A stretch of DNA of 64,000 bases from Amycolatopsis keratiniphila subsp. keratiniphila (GCF_001620365.2 NZ_LQMT02000032.1:314577-378576), one strand, 5' to 3'; counted from the first letter of the stretch, positions 9,075 through 17,993 are shown. The notes: a model not told the origin generated them from the sequence alone. Program-made: numbers and translations.

Positions 9075-9431
9075 TCAGATCAGAACAGTGGCCGGAGTCC
9101 CCCGATCACCGGTGATCTGCTCTAGCGCCCAAGCTCTGCCGAACTCGGCCAGCGCCGGACCCGACCAGTAGGCGGGAATCCTGATTCCGGACCACAGCGG
9201 CATTTTCGGCCCGCTCAGGGTTCCGTGACTGACCTGGACGCGGACCGCGCCTTCCACCCAGGTGAAGACGAAATGGGCGTACATGAACATCCATGCCTGC
9301 CTGCCCATCGCGTCCCGCACGAGGACCGGCCCTTCGGACTGGTACGGCGCCGTGTAGATGACTTGTCTCCGGCCGTTGCGGTAGCTGATCTCCTGGGCGG
9401 TGACTCCCGGAGGAAGCATCAACGGTTCCAC
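9075..9431 (-). CDS. Hypothetical protein, unrecognised
   Basis: I do not recognise this 118-residue protein. It has no signal peptide or membrane segment. The sequence is rich in aromatic residues (WMFMYAHFVFTWVEG, IPAYWSGPALAEFGRAW) and looks like a compact beta-rich fold. The GTG start at 9431 is favoured because GGAGG lies nine bases upstream; a longer reading back to 9506 lacks such a site, and a shorter ATG start at 9419 is possible. It is convergent with the HNH gene and isolated from the conserved methyltransferase operon. It may be an accessory gene acquired with the HNH gene. Confidence 0.55.
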   Translation of the reverse strand: MEPLMLPPGVTAQEISYRNGRRQVIYTAPYQSEGPVLVRDAMGRQAWMFMYAHFVFTWVEGAVRVQVSHGTLSGPKMPLWSGIRIPAYWSGPALAEFGRAWALEQITGDRGTPATVLI

Positions 9432-9672
9432 TCGGTCAGTCCTCCACGATGGTGATCGTGCCGTGCCCGTCGCAGCCGACACAGCCTTTTCCGTCGCAAT
9501 CACCACATACCGAAGTAAGATAATCCATTGTCCGGAAATCCGTTCGCGTCGAAGGAGAAGTGCCCGAAGTACCCGAATTACCTCGTGAACACGAGGCTCA
9601 AGTTAGCGAGCACGACGACACCCGGACAAGCCGAACGAAGCCACTCCATTCCGACGGATTACAAATCCGGAA

Positions 9673-10878
9673 TTATTGCAACAACGCAACACATTCGACG
9701 TGGTGGGTCATCGGGAAAGCGTCGAAAGCGCGCAGATCCACCAGCCCGTATCCGTGCTCCTTGAACAGCGCGATGTCGCGCGCCAAAGCGGCCGGGTCGC
9801 ACGCCACGTAGACGATCCGGTCAGGGGATCCCTCCACAATGGACTCCACGACCGCCTTGCCCGCGCCCTTGCGCGGCGGGTCGAGGACGACGACGTCCAC
9901 CGGTTTGGGCGCGTCGGCCAGCAGGTGCTCGACGCGGCCGGAGCGCCAGCGGACCTGCGGGAGGTCGGCCAGGTTCTCCTCGCCGTCGGCGACGGCACGC
10001 CGGCCGGATTCGATGGCCAGGACCCGTCCGCGCGGGCCGACCTGCGAAGCGAGCACGGACGCGAAGAGGCCGACGCCGGCGTACAGGTCCCAGGCCACGC
10101 CGTCGCGCGGCGCCTCCGCCCATTCCGCGACAACGGCGGCGAGCGCGTCCGCGGCGGCCGGGTGGACCTGCCAGAAGCCGTGGGCGTCCAGACGCCAGTC
10201 GCGGCCGGCGGCGTGCTGCACCGCGATGCCACCTGCCAGCTGTCGTGACCGGGTCTTCCCGTGGACCGTCGAAAGGTCGCGAAGGTGCACTTGCCCCTCG
10301 CCGTCCTTGGTGACCTCGATTTCGCTGCCGGGCCGCCAGTTACGCGACACGACGTCGTCCAGCGCGCCGGGGACGGTGATCGGGCAGTCGTCGATCGGGA
10401 TCACGCGATGGCTGTGGTGCGCCCGGAAGCCCGCCTTGCCGTCCTTGCCTGCGACGAGCCGCACCCGGCTGCGCCAGTCCAGCGGGCCACCGTCGAGCGC
10501 TTCGACGACGACGTCGCGCTCGATCCCGGCGAGCCGCTTCAGCTGCTCCATGACGACGGCGGCCTTGAGTTCACGCTGATGCTTGGGCGTGGCGTGCTGC
10601 CAGTCGCAGCCGCCGCACTCCCCCGGCGCCGCGAGCGGGCACGGCGGCTCCACGCGTTCGGGCGATGCCTGCAGGACCTCGATCGCGTCGGCGCGGCAGA
10701 ACGAGCCGCCCTTGTCCTCGGTGATCGAGGCCAGGACCCGCTCGCCGGGCAGCGCGTGCCGGACGAACACGACCCGGCCCTCCGTCCGCGCGACGCAGTG
10801 CCCGCCGTGCGCGACCGCGCCGACCTCCAACTCGATCGTTCGTCCGAGCCAGGTGCCGGTCGACGCGTCCACACTCAT
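9673..10878 (-). CDS. TrmA/RumA-type RNA (uracil-5-)-methyltransferase
   Basis: SAM-dependent methylation of a uridine in rRNA or tRNA. The 401-residue protein starts with a TRAM-like beta domain. It then has iron-sulfur cysteines (C..CGGCDWQH and a fourth Cys in IDDCPIT), as in RumA/RlmD. The C-terminal methyltransferase domain shows the SAM motif WDLYAGVGLFASVLA, the DPPRKG loop and the nucleophile motif YVACDPAAL. It is the Rv2689c counterpart and overlaps the upstream transporter gene by 4 bp (ATGA). The exact target base cannot be read from sequence. Confidence 0.9.
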   Translation of the reverse strand: MSVDASTGTWLGRTIELEVGAVAHGGHCVARTEGRVVFVRHALPGERVLASITEDKGGSFCRADAIEVLQASPERVEPPCPLAAPGECGGCDWQHATPKHQRELKAAVVMEQLKRLAGIERDVVVEALDGGPLDWRSRVRLVAGKDGKAGFRAHHSHRVIPIDDCPITVPGALDDVVSRNWRPGSEIEVTKDGEGQVHLRDLSTVHGKTRSRQLAGGIAVQHAAGRDWRLDAHGFWQVHPAAADALAAVVAEWAEAPRDGVAWDLYAGVGLFASVLASQVGPRGRVLAIESGRRAVADGEENLADLPQVRWRSGRVEHLLADAPKPVDVVVLDPPRKGAGKAVVESIVEGSPDRIVYVACDPAALARDIALFKEHGYGLVDLRAFDAFPMTHHVECVALLQ

Positions 10879-12902
10879 TCTGCTTTGTCCTTAGTTTTCT
10901 CGGGTTGCTTGACGACCGGGGTGAACCCGCGCCGCACGTCACCGGCCGCCGGGCGGGCCTTCCGGTCGCGTTTGATCGCCTTTTCCGACGATTCGAGCTG
11001 CCACGGCACGCTGGTCACCATGACGCCGGGCTGGAACAGGAGACGTCCCTTCAGCCGCAGCGCGCTCTGGTTGTGCAGCACCTGCTCCCACCAGTGCCCG
11101 ACCACGTACTCGGGGATGAACACGGTCACCACGTTGCGCGGATTGTCGCCGCGGACGCGTTTCACGTAGTCCAGCACCGGTTTCGTGATCTCGCGATACG
11201 GCGATTCGATCACCTTCAGCGGCACCTTGAAATTGTGGTCGTCCCATTCCTGGACGAGTTTGCGGGTCTCGACGTCGTCGACGTTCACCGTGACGGCTTC
11301 GAGGACGTCCGGCCGCACCGCCTTGGCGTAGGAGACCGCGCGCAGGGTCGGCAGGTGCAGTTTCGAAATCAGCACGATCGCGTGGTTGCGCGAAGGCAAT
11401 ACGGCCGGTTTCCGGTCCATTTCGCGCAATTCCTCGGCGACCCGGTCGTAGTGCTTCCGGATCGCGGTCATCAGCACGTAGATCGCCACCATGGCCGCGA
11501 TCGCGATCCAGGCGCCGAGGAGGAACTTCGTCACCAGCACGATGATCAGCACGGTGCCGGTCATGGTGAGGCCGATCGCGTTGACCGTCTGCGAACGCCG
11601 CATCCGCCGCCGCACCGCCGGATCGGTCTCCCTGGCCAGCAGCCGGTTCCAGTGCCGGATCATGCCCGCCTGGCTCACCGTGAACGAGACGAACACACCC
11701 ACGATGTAGAGCTGGATGAGCTTGGTGACCTCGGCGTCGAACGCGATGATCAGCACCAGCGCGAACGCCGACAGGAACAGGATGCCGTTGGAGAAGGCCA
11801 GCCGGTCGCCGCGGGTGTGCAGCTGGCGCGGCAGGTAACGGTCCTGCGCGAGGATCGAACCGAGCACCGGGAAACCGTTGAACGCGGTGTTCGCGGCCAG
11901 CAGCAGGATGATGCCGGTGGCGAAGGAGATGTAGTAGAACGCGGGGGTGAAGTCGGCGAACACCGCCTGCGCGATCTGCGCGACGATCGTCTTCTGCTCG
12001 TAGCCGGCCGGAGTGCCGGTGAGCTGCGTCTCCGGGTGCTCGGCGAATTTGACGTCGGTGATGATCGCCAGCGTGATGATGCCGACCAGCATCGTCACCG
12101 CGAGCACACCCATCATCAGCAGTGTGGTCGCGGCGTTCTTCGATTTCGGCTTCTGGAACGCCGGGACACCGTTGCTGATCGCCTCGACCCCGGTCAGCGC
12201 CGCCGCACCGGAGGAGAACGTGCGCAGCAGCAGGAAGAAGAAGGCGAAACCGGTCAAAGAGGCTTCTTCGTGCAACTGGAAGTCGGCGCTTTCCGCGCGC
12301 ATGTCGGCGCCGGAGGCCGCCTCGATCAGGCCCCAGATCACCATGCCGAGGATGCCGATGATGAACCCGTAGGTCGGGATCGCGAACGCTTTGCCCGATT
12401 CGCGAACTCCGCGCAGATTCAGCGCGGTCAGCACGACCACGATGATGACCGCGGCGATCACCTTGTGCTGCGCCACCCACGGAATGGCGGAGCCGATGTT
12501 CGCCACGCCGGACGACGTCGACACCGCGACGGTGAGCACGTAGTCGACCAGCAGCGCGCTGGCCACGGTGAGGCCGAATTTACCGCCCAGGTTGGTGTTC
12601 GCGACTTCGTAGTCGCCACCGCCACTGGGATAGGCGTGCACGTTCTGCCGGTAGGACGCCACCACGACCAGCATGACGAGCGCGACGGCGACGCCGATCC
12701 ACGGCGCGAACGCGTACGCCGACAAACCGGCGACGCTGAGGGTGAGAAAGATTTCCTCAGGCGCGTAGGCGACGCTCGACAACGCGTCGGACGCGAAAAT
12801 CGGCAGCGCGATGCGCTTCGGCAGCAGCGTATGCGAGAGGCGGTCACTCCGGAATGGACGTCCGAGGACGAGCCGCTTCAATACGGTCGGGAACTTCGAC
12901 AC
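10875..12902 (-). CDS. APC-superfamily transporter, KimA-like potassium uptake candidate
   Basis: A 675-residue protein with about 12 membrane helices in the first 500 residues and a long C-terminal cytosolic domain (about 490-675). This architecture matches KimA-type K+/H+ symporters. It is the Rv2690c counterpart. It is divergent from ceoB-ceoC, which encode TrkA-type regulatory subunits, while no TrkH/TrkG pore gene is present, so a potassium role is plausible. The GTG start at 12902 faces the ceoB promoter across 97 bp. The alternative is an amino-acid permease; membrane class is certain, substrate is inferred. Confidence 0.8.
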   Translation of the reverse strand: MSKFPTVLKRLVLGRPFRSDRLSHTLLPKRIALPIFASDALSSVAYAPEEIFLTLSVAGLSAYAFAPWIGVAVALVMLVVVASYRQNVHAYPSGGGDYEVANTNLGGKFGLTVASALLVDYVLTVAVSTSSGVANIGSAIPWVAQHKVIAAVIIVVVLTALNLRGVRESGKAFAIPTYGFIIGILGMVIWGLIEAASGADMRAESADFQLHEEASLTGFAFFFLLLRTFSSGAAALTGVEAISNGVPAFQKPKSKNAATTLLMMGVLAVTMLVGIITLAIITDVKFAEHPETQLTGTPAGYEQKTIVAQIAQAVFADFTPAFYYISFATGIILLLAANTAFNGFPVLGSILAQDRYLPRQLHTRGDRLAFSNGILFLSAFALVLIIAFDAEVTKLIQLYIVGVFVSFTVSQAGMIRHWNRLLARETDPAVRRRMRRSQTVNAIGLTMTGTVLIIVLVTKFLLGAWIAIAAMVAIYVLMTAIRKHYDRVAEELREMDRKPAVLPSRNHAIVLISKLHLPTLRAVSYAKAVRPDVLEAVTVNVDDVETRKLVQEWDDHNFKVPLKVIESPYREITKPVLDYVKRVRGDNPRNVVTVFIPEYVVGHWWEQVLHNQSALRLKGRLLFQPGVMVTSVPWQLESSEKAIKRDRKARPAAGDVRRGFTPVVKQPEKTKDKAE

Positions 12903-12999
12903 CGCAGAAGACTAACGGTCGCCCCCCAAGGTAGGTTCGGCGCTGGTATGTCTGGGTACCTGCGGACGGGTGAACGTCCGACGACTAAGGAGGCAGGGC

Positions 13000-13665
13000 G
13001 TGCACGTGGTGATCATGGGATGCGGCCGGGTAGGCGCATCCCTGGCCGCGGCGCTGGAGCGGCTGGGGCACGAAGTCGCCATCATCGACAAGACCCAGCA
13101 GGCGTTCCGGCGGCTCGGCAGTGATTTCCACGGTCAGCAGGTGGTCGGCGTCGGCTTCGACCGGCAGGTGCTGATCGAGGCCGGGATCGAACGCGCGGGG
13201 GCCTTCGCGGCGGTGTCCAGCGGCGACAACTCCAACATCATCTCGGCGCGGGTGGCCAGGGAGAACTTCGGCATCGACAAGGTCGTCGCCAGGATCTACG
13301 ACCACAAGCGCGCGGCGGTCTACGAACGGCTCGGCATCCCGACCGTGGCGACCGTGCCCTGGACGACCGACCGGTTCCTGCGCACCCTGCTCCCCGACGG
13401 CGTCGCCTCGGAGTGGCGCGACCCGTCGGGCAGCGTGGCGCTGCTGCAGCTGCCGCTGAACGAGGGCTGGGTCGGGCACAGCGTGCGTGATCTGCAGGAC
13501 ACCACCGGCGCGCGGGTCGCGTTCATCATGCGGTTCGGCACCGCCGTCCTGCCCGACACCAAGGCCGTGATCCAGGCAGACGACGTCGTGTACGTCGCCG
13601 CGAAATCAGGCACTGTCAGCGACGTGACCAGCGTCGCCGCTCGCGAACCGGAAGAGGAGAACTGA
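13000..13665 (+). CDS. ceoB: TrkA-family potassium uptake regulatory protein CeoB
   Basis: A 221-residue RCK protein that binds nucleotide and gates a K+ transporter at the membrane face. The Rossmann motif VVIMGCGRVGASLAAAL begins at residue 3, and a TrkA-C domain follows from about residue 135. The start is GTG 13000, because AAGGAGG lies six bases upstream; longer readings have no ribosome-binding site. The stop overlaps the ceoC start in TGATG. The ceoB-ceoC pair is the Rv2691-Rv2692 pair of M. tuberculosis. Confidence 0.92.
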   Translation: MHVVIMGCGRVGASLAAALERLGHEVAIIDKTQQAFRRLGSDFHGQQVVGVGFDRQVLIEAGIERAGAFAAVSSGDNSNIISARVARENFGIDKVVARIYDHKRAAVYERLGIPTVATVPWTTDRFLRTLLPDGVASEWRDPSGSVALLQLPLNEGWVGHSVRDLQDTTGARVAFIMRFGTAVLPDTKAVIQADDVVYVAAKSGTVSDVTSVAAREPEEEN

Positions 13666-14321
13666 TGCGGGTCGCGATTGCCGGGGCCGGCGCGGTCGGC
13701 CGGTCGATCGCCGCGGAGCTGATCGACGGGCGTCACCAGGTGATGCTCATCGAACGCGAGGCCGACCAGTTCGAGCCGCACACCGTCGAACAGGCGGACT
13801 GGGTGCTGGGCGACGCGTGCGAGGTCTCGATCCTCGAGGAGTCCGGGATCGAGGAGTGCGACGTCGTGATCGCCGCGACGGGCGACGACAAGGCGAACCT
13901 CGTGGTGTCGCTGCTCGCGAAGACCGAGTTCGCGGTGCGCCGGGTGGTGGCGCGGGTCAACAACCCGGCCAACGAATGGCTGTTCAACGACGCCTGGGGC
14001 GTCGACGTCGCCGTCTCGACCCCGCGGATGCTCGCGGCGATGGTCGAGGAGGCGGTGAGCGTCGGTGATCTGGTGCGGCTGATGACGTTCCGGCAGAGCC
14101 AGGCGAACCTCGTCGAACTCACTCTCCCGGAGGAGACGCCGCTCGCGGGCAAGGCGGTCAGCGAGATCAACCTGCCGCGTGACGCGGCACTGGTGACGAT
14201 CCTGCGGGGTGACCGGGTGATCGTGCCGCAGCCCGAGGACCCGCTGGAGCCGGGCGACGAGCTGCTGTTCGTGGCGACGTCGGACGTCGAGCCGGAGATC
14301 CGGACCGCGCTGGGTTATTAG
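13665..14321 (+). CDS. ceoC: TrkA-family potassium uptake regulatory protein CeoC
   Basis: A second RCK protein of 218 residues, paralogous to CeoB. The dinucleotide motif VAIAGAGAVGRSIAAEL opens the protein, followed by a TrkA-C domain (about 135-218). It is translationally coupled to ceoB by TGATG. Two different single-RCK subunits suggest a hetero-oligomeric ring. Its stop TAG overlaps the convergent DUF3159 stop TAA by three bases. Confidence 0.92.
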   Translation: MRVAIAGAGAVGRSIAAELIDGRHQVMLIEREADQFEPHTVEQADWVLGDACEVSILEESGIEECDVVIAATGDDKANLVVSLLAKTEFAVRRVVARVNNPANEWLFNDAWGVDVAVSTPRMLAAMVEEAVSVGDLVRLMTFRQSQANLVELTLPEETPLAGKAVSEINLPRDAALVTILRGDRVIVPQPEDPLEPGDELLFVATSDVEPEIRTALGY

Positions 14322-15046
14322 TTGTCGACGGCGGGCGCCTGCGCGTACTTCGCGCGCAGGCGGGCCTCGATCTCTTCGTCGGTCTCTTCGCGCGGGGCCT
14401 CTTCGGCCAGCGCCTTGAGGTGCTTGTCCGACCGCCGCACCGCCCAGACGACGGTGAGCAGGCCGAGCGCGTACAGCGGGTAGCCCATGGCGATCTTCGC
14501 GAAGGCCAGCCAGCCGGTGTAGTCCTCGTCGTAGAGCCAGCGCTGCACGACGAACCGGGCGCCGAAGATCAGCGCCATGGCGGCGGTCGCGATCGAGTAC
14601 GAGATCAGCGACTTCTTGTCCTTGCGCCAGGCGTGCCCGCTGCCGTTGAGCGCGTTCCACACCACGCCGGCGAGCGGCCAGCGGACGACGATCGACAGCA
14701 CGAAGACGCCGCAGTAGACCAGGCTCGTCCAGATGCCGAACAGGAAGAATCCCTTGGCCGAACCGGTCCGGTAGGCGATGAACGCCGCGATCGCGACGCC
14801 GAAGAACCCGGAGATCGCGGGTTGCAACGGCTCCTTGCGCACGATCCGCAGCACGGTGATCGCCACCGCGCTGCCCACCGCGGCCCAGATCCCCACCGTG
14901 AGCCCGAAGATCGCGTTCGCGATCACGAACACGATGACCGGCAGCGAGGAATAGAACAGCCCCGACAGCCCGCCCATCTGTTCCAGCAAGGTGGGCTGGG
15001 GCTTCTTGTCTTCGGTCTTCTCTTCGCCGCCGACGGGTTCAGTCAC
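14318..15046 (-). CDS. DUF3159 family membrane protein
   Basis: A 242-residue integral membrane protein with about six hydrophobic helices between residues 30 and 215. It has a charged N-terminus (GGEEKTEDKK) and an acidic C-terminus. It is the Rv2693c counterpart; function unknown. The helix pattern and the conserved run WPLAGVVWNALNGSGHAWR identify the family. It starts with GTG 9 bp after the OB-fold gene, so the two are one operon. The start lacks a strong ribosome-binding site, consistent with coupling. Confidence 0.85.
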   Translation of the reverse strand: MTEPVGGEEKTEDKKPQPTLLEQMGGLSGLFYSSLPVIVFVIANAIFGLTVGIWAAVGSAVAITVLRIVRKEPLQPAISGFFGVAIAAFIAYRTGSAKGFFLFGIWTSLVYCGVFVLSIVVRWPLAGVVWNALNGSGHAWRKDKKSLISYSIATAAMALIFGARFVVQRWLYDEDYTGWLAFAKIAMGYPLYALGLLTVVWAVRRSDKHLKALAEEAPREETDEEIEARLRAKYAQAPAVDN

Positions 15047-15055
15047 GATGCGGGA

Positions 15056-15436
15056 TCAACTCACAGGGCTCTGAAGTTCGTAATAGGGGTTGTAAAGCAC
15101 CTTCTGACCATCACGTTCGGCCATCCGGCCGCGCACCTTGATGGTTCGCCCGGGTTCGATCCCGGGGATCCGGCGGCGTCCGAGCCAGATTAGCGTCACA
15201 CCCTGTGTGCCGTCGAACAGCTCGGCCTGCAGGGTCGCCGCCTCGTTGGTCGGGCAGAGCTCCACGCTGCGGAGTCTGCCGAGCACCGTCACCTCTTGAC
15301 CCGACCGGCAGTCGCAGGCGCGCTGCGCTCCGCCGGCCTCGGATTTTTCGGACAGATCGTCGGCGTCGAGATCCTCGACGTCGCTGGTCAGCTTACGGAC
15401 CAGCCGGCTGAAGTAGCCGCCGTCTTTGGCGGACAT
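15056..15436 (-). CDS. OB-fold nucleic-acid-binding protein
   Basis: A 126-residue cytosolic protein whose C-terminal two thirds (EVTVLGRLRSVEL to KVLYNPYYEL) reads as an OB-fold beta barrel related to the RecG/RecQ-type wedge domains. The N-terminal 45 residues are charged. It is the Rv2694c counterpart and the first gene of a two-gene operon with DUF3159. ATG 15436 is chosen; an upstream extension into the intergenic region to 15646 has no family support. Binding partner is unknown. Confidence 0.82.
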   Translation of the reverse strand: MSAKDGGYFSRLVRKLTSDVEDLDADDLSEKSEAGGAQRACDCRSGQEVTVLGRLRSVELCPTNEAATLQAELFDGTQGVTLIWLGRRRIPGIEPGRTIKVRGRMAERDGQKVLYNPYYELQSPVS

Positions 15437-15539
15437 AACGGTGCTCCTGTGCTCCGGGGCCCCCGACTTGAACGGCCCGTGCGTAATCCAGCGTAACTGT
15501 GCTCGGACCAGGACAACGGGTTTGGGAGAAGATCGCAAC

Positions 15540-16247
15540 GTGACCTCCGCTATTCCGCCTACGACGGCAGTAGTACTCCCCGGCACCGGGTCCGACGAAG
15601 TGTTCGTGCGCGCCGTGTTCGACGGCCCGCTGCGGGCGCTCGGCATCCGGTTGCTCGCCCCGCCGCCACCTCCCGGCGAGAGGCTCGCGGAGGGCTATCT
15701 CGAGGAGCTGGACAGGCTCGCCGATGAGCACGGTCCGCTGCTCGTGGGCGGCATCTCGTTCGGCGCGCACCTCTCGGCGGAGTGGGCGGCGCGGAATCCG
15801 GGCCACTGCACCGGCCTGCTCGCCGCGCTCCCGGCCTGGAACGGCCCGGCCGGGCGAGCACCCGCGTCGCTCGCCGCGCGGCTGTCAGCGGATCTGGTGG
15901 CCGAAAACGGGGTCGATGGCGCGCTGGCGAAATCCTCCGACGGCGTCCCGGAGTGGCTCGCGGCGGAACTCGGCCGCGCGTGGCGGCGGCACGGCGACGG
16001 ACTGGCGGCGAGTCTGCGCTCGGCGGCGGCCCACCCCGCGCCGTCGCTCGAAGACCTCAAGGGCCTCGACGTGCCCGCGGGGATCGGCGCGTGCGTGGAC
16101 GATCCGATCCATCCGGTGGAGGTCGCCCGTGCCTGGGCGGAGGCCCTGCCGCGCGCCGAGGTCGGCGAGTCGACGCTCACCGCCCTCGGCGCGGACCGGG
16201 AATCACTGGGCCGGACGACCGTCCTGGCCTGGCTGAGGGCGCGTTAA
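15540..16247 (+). CDS. Alpha/beta-hydrolase-fold protein
   Basis: A 235-residue cytosolic protein with an alpha/beta-hydrolase core. The nucleophile elbow GISFG (LVGGISFGAHLS) lies near residue 73. Late Asp (CVDDPIHP) and an unclear His complete the expected triad region. It is the Rv2695 counterpart, with no known substrate. The start is GTG 15540, behind GGGAGAAG. Its stop TAA overlaps the convergent DUF3710 stop by three bases. Confidence 0.8.
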   Translation: MTSAIPPTTAVVLPGTGSDEVFVRAVFDGPLRALGIRLLAPPPPPGERLAEGYLEELDRLADEHGPLLVGGISFGAHLSAEWAARNPGHCTGLLAALPAWNGPAGRAPASLAARLSADLVAENGVDGALAKSSDGVPEWLAAELGRAWRRHGDGLAASLRSAAAHPAPSLEDLKGLDVPAGIGACVDDPIHPVEVARAWAEALPRAEVGESTLTALGADRESLGRTTVLAWLRAR

Positions 16248-16897
16248 CCCTGCTGCTCGGCGATGTGCTGCGCGACGGCGTCGGGCAGCGTGATGGTCAG
16301 CGGGGTGCGGACCGGCATCGGCGCGTCACCGCGGTCGACGATGGTGTGCCGCACGATCTCCCGCAGCACGGCGGGCGCCTGCGACGCCTGCGACTGCGGC
16401 CCGGCGATGACGCCGCGGAGCATCCAGCGCGGGCCGTCGACCCCGACGAACCGCAGCGCGACGTCGCCGACGATCGCCGACAGCTCCAGCCCCCACTCCC
16501 CCATGCCGACCGAGACCTTGGCGCCGTCGGCCCGCAGCTGCTCGGTGAGCTCGGTGCTGACGTCCTTCCACAGGCCGCCGGACCGGGGCGCCGCGTAGCC
16601 GCTGACGGTGATCTGGCCCTGTTCGGTGACGACGTGCACCGCGCGGACGCCGCCGCTCTCCGGGTCCATCTCGACCTGGACCTGGGAACCGTCGGGCACC
16701 GGCACCTTCACCGAGCCGAGGTCGATCCTCGGGATGCCGTCCTCGGGCGCGTCGGCGAGGTCGAAGGGGCCGTCGGAGGTCTCCGACAGCTGCGACTCGA
16801 TCTCTTCGTCGGCGTCGTCGGCAACTGGACGCTCGTCGACCTCGGGCGCGGCGTGCCGTCCGGTCGGCTTCGCGCGCTTGCGTCCGAAAATCCCCAC
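16244..16897 (-). CDS. DUF3710 family protein
   Basis: A 217-residue soluble protein with a basic start (MGIFGRKRAK), an acidic linker (about 20-50) and a conserved beta-rich domain from residue 55 (RIDLGSVKVPVPDG to GPRWMLRGVIAGPQ). It is the Rv2696c counterpart, function unknown. The GTG start at 16897 shares one base with the dut stop, so the two are coupled. The constant pairing with dut in actinobacteria suggests a housekeeping role, but nothing catalytic can be seen. Confidence 0.87.
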   Translation of the reverse strand: MGIFGRKRAKPTGRHAAPEVDERPVADDADEEIESQLSETSDGPFDLADAPEDGIPRIDLGSVKVPVPDGSQVQVEMDPESGGVRAVHVVTEQGQITVSGYAAPRSGGLWKDVSTELTEQLRADGAKVSVGMGEWGLELSAIVGDVALRFVGVDGPRWMLRGVIAGPQSQASQAPAVLREIVRHTIVDRGDAPMPVRTPLTITLPDAVAQHIAEQQG

Positions 16898-17379
16898 TAG
16901 TTCTCCGTTCCTTCCCTGGCTCCGGCTCCCAGTGTGGCGTGTCCGCCCGTGGAGCCATACCCTCCCTCGCCGCGCTCGGACGGCTCGAGCTCGGCGACCT
17001 CGACGAACTCGGCCTGTTCGACCCGTTGCACGACCAGCTGCGCGATCCGGTCGCCGCGGGTGAGCACGACCTTCTCGGAGAGATCATGGTTGATCAGGCA
17101 GACGCGGATCTCACCGCGGTACCCGGAGTCGATCGTGCCGGGGGTGTTGACGACCGAGAGGCCGACGCGGGCGGCGAGACCCGACCGCGGGTGGACGAAG
17201 CCCGCGTAGCCGGGCGGCAGCGCGATCGCGACGCCCGTGCCGACGACGCCGCGTTCACCGGGCGCGAGCACGAGATCCGAGGTGGTGACGAGGTCGGCGC
17301 CCGCGTCGCCGGGGCGCGCGTAGGCGGGAAGGGGGACCGACGGATCGATCCGGGAAAGCAGTACCTGAACGGTGGACAC
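16897..17379 (-). CDS. dut: Deoxyuridine 5'-triphosphate nucleotidohydrolase
   Basis: Hydrolyses dUTP to dUMP and pyrophosphate, keeping uracil out of DNA. The 160-residue length is that of the homotrimeric family. All five motifs are present: PGDAGADL, HPRSGLAAR, NTPGTIDSGYRGEI, RGDRIAQLVV and RGEGGYGSTG (the last closes over the active site). The start is GTG 17379; a longer reading would run into the divergent DUF3093 promoter. It heads the dut-DUF3710 operon. Confidence 0.96.
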   Translation of the reverse strand: MSTVQVLLSRIDPSVPLPAYARPGDAGADLVTTSDLVLAPGERGVVGTGVAIALPPGYAGFVHPRSGLAARVGLSVVNTPGTIDSGYRGEIRVCLINHDLSEKVVLTRGDRIAQLVVQRVEQAEFVEVAELEPSERGEGGYGSTGGHATLGAGAREGTEN

Positions 17380-17403
17380 GGGCGGCGAGACTACCCTGAC
17401 GAG

Positions 17404-17898
17404 GTGGTTGAAAGTGTGAGCGCGGCCGAAGGCGGCGACGTCAAGCATTCAGAGCGGCTCTATGTCCCGTGGTGGGGCTGGCCGTTGCCGCTGCTGGGCG
17501 GCGGGCTGCTGGCGGCGGAGATCGACATGGGCTACCCCGGGCTCCGCGGGTGGCTGCCGTACGTGGTGCTGATCCCCGCGGTGATCGCGCTGATGATCTC
17601 GCTCGGCCGGTCCCGCGTGAAGGTGACCGGTGGCGACGAGCCGGAGCTGTGGCTGCGCGACGCGCACCTTCCGCTCGAGTTCGTCGGCGACGTCGACGTC
17701 ATCGACAAGGAGGCCAAGCGCAAGGCGCTCGGCCGCGACGCCGATCCGGCGGCGTTCGTGCTGCACCGGGGCTGGGTCGGCCCGGTGGTGCGGGTCTGGC
17801 TCACCGACCCCGACGACCCGACGCCGTACTGGCTGTTCAGCACCCGGCATCCGGAGAAGGTGGCCGCGCTGCTGCGCCACCCAGCCTCGAAGTCCTAG
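17404..17898 (+). CDS. DUF3093 family membrane protein
   Basis: A 164-residue protein with two adjacent membrane helices (about 25-65: WWGWPLPLLGGGLLAAEI and LPYVVLIPAVIALMI) and a C-terminal soluble domain. It is the Rv2698 counterpart, function unknown. GTG 17404 follows a TACCCT box by five bases and may be leaderless; GTG 17416 in the same frame is the alternative. It is divergent from dut with only 24 bp between starts. A terminator follows 8 bp after the stop. Confidence 0.82.
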   Translation: MVESVSAAEGGDVKHSERLYVPWWGWPLPLLGGGLLAAEIDMGYPGLRGWLPYVVLIPAVIALMISLGRSRVKVTGGDEPELWLRDAHLPLEFVGDVDVIDKEAKRKALGRDADPAAFVLHRGWVGPVVRVWLTDPDDPTPYWLFSTRHPEKVAALLRHPASKS

Positions 17899-17906
17899 AG
17901 CACAGG

Positions 17907-17939
17907 AAAGGGGGCCGGCCACCAAGGCCGGCCCCCTTT
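17907..17939. terminator. Bidirectional terminator between DUF3093 and DUF4193 genes
   Basis: AAAGGGGGCCGGCC (17907-17920) and GGCCGGCCCCCTTT (17926-17939) are perfect 14-nt arms with a 5-nt loop ACCAA. A-rich and T-rich flanks on the two sides make it able to act on both strands of this convergent gap. Confidence 0.88.
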
Positions 17940-17993
17940 ATTCCTGTTTCAGTCCCCGAAGCCCCTGTCGCGCCGTCCCCTGTGCCCGTAGGC

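Noticed and set aside
9640..9672. tRNA-like anticodon loop on the minus strand (CGGATTTGTAATCCG)
   Set aside because: No acceptor, D or T arm (no GGTTCRA string) can be found at the right distances, so it is a chance hairpin.
12903..12999. c-di-AMP (ydaO-type) riboswitch before the KimA-like gene
   Set aside because: The divergent gap is only 97 bp and also has to hold the ceoB promoter; no matching structure is visible.
10905..13124. 739-codon open frame antisense to the KimA-like transporter
   Set aside because: Same reason; it also crosses the divergent promoter and start of ceoB.
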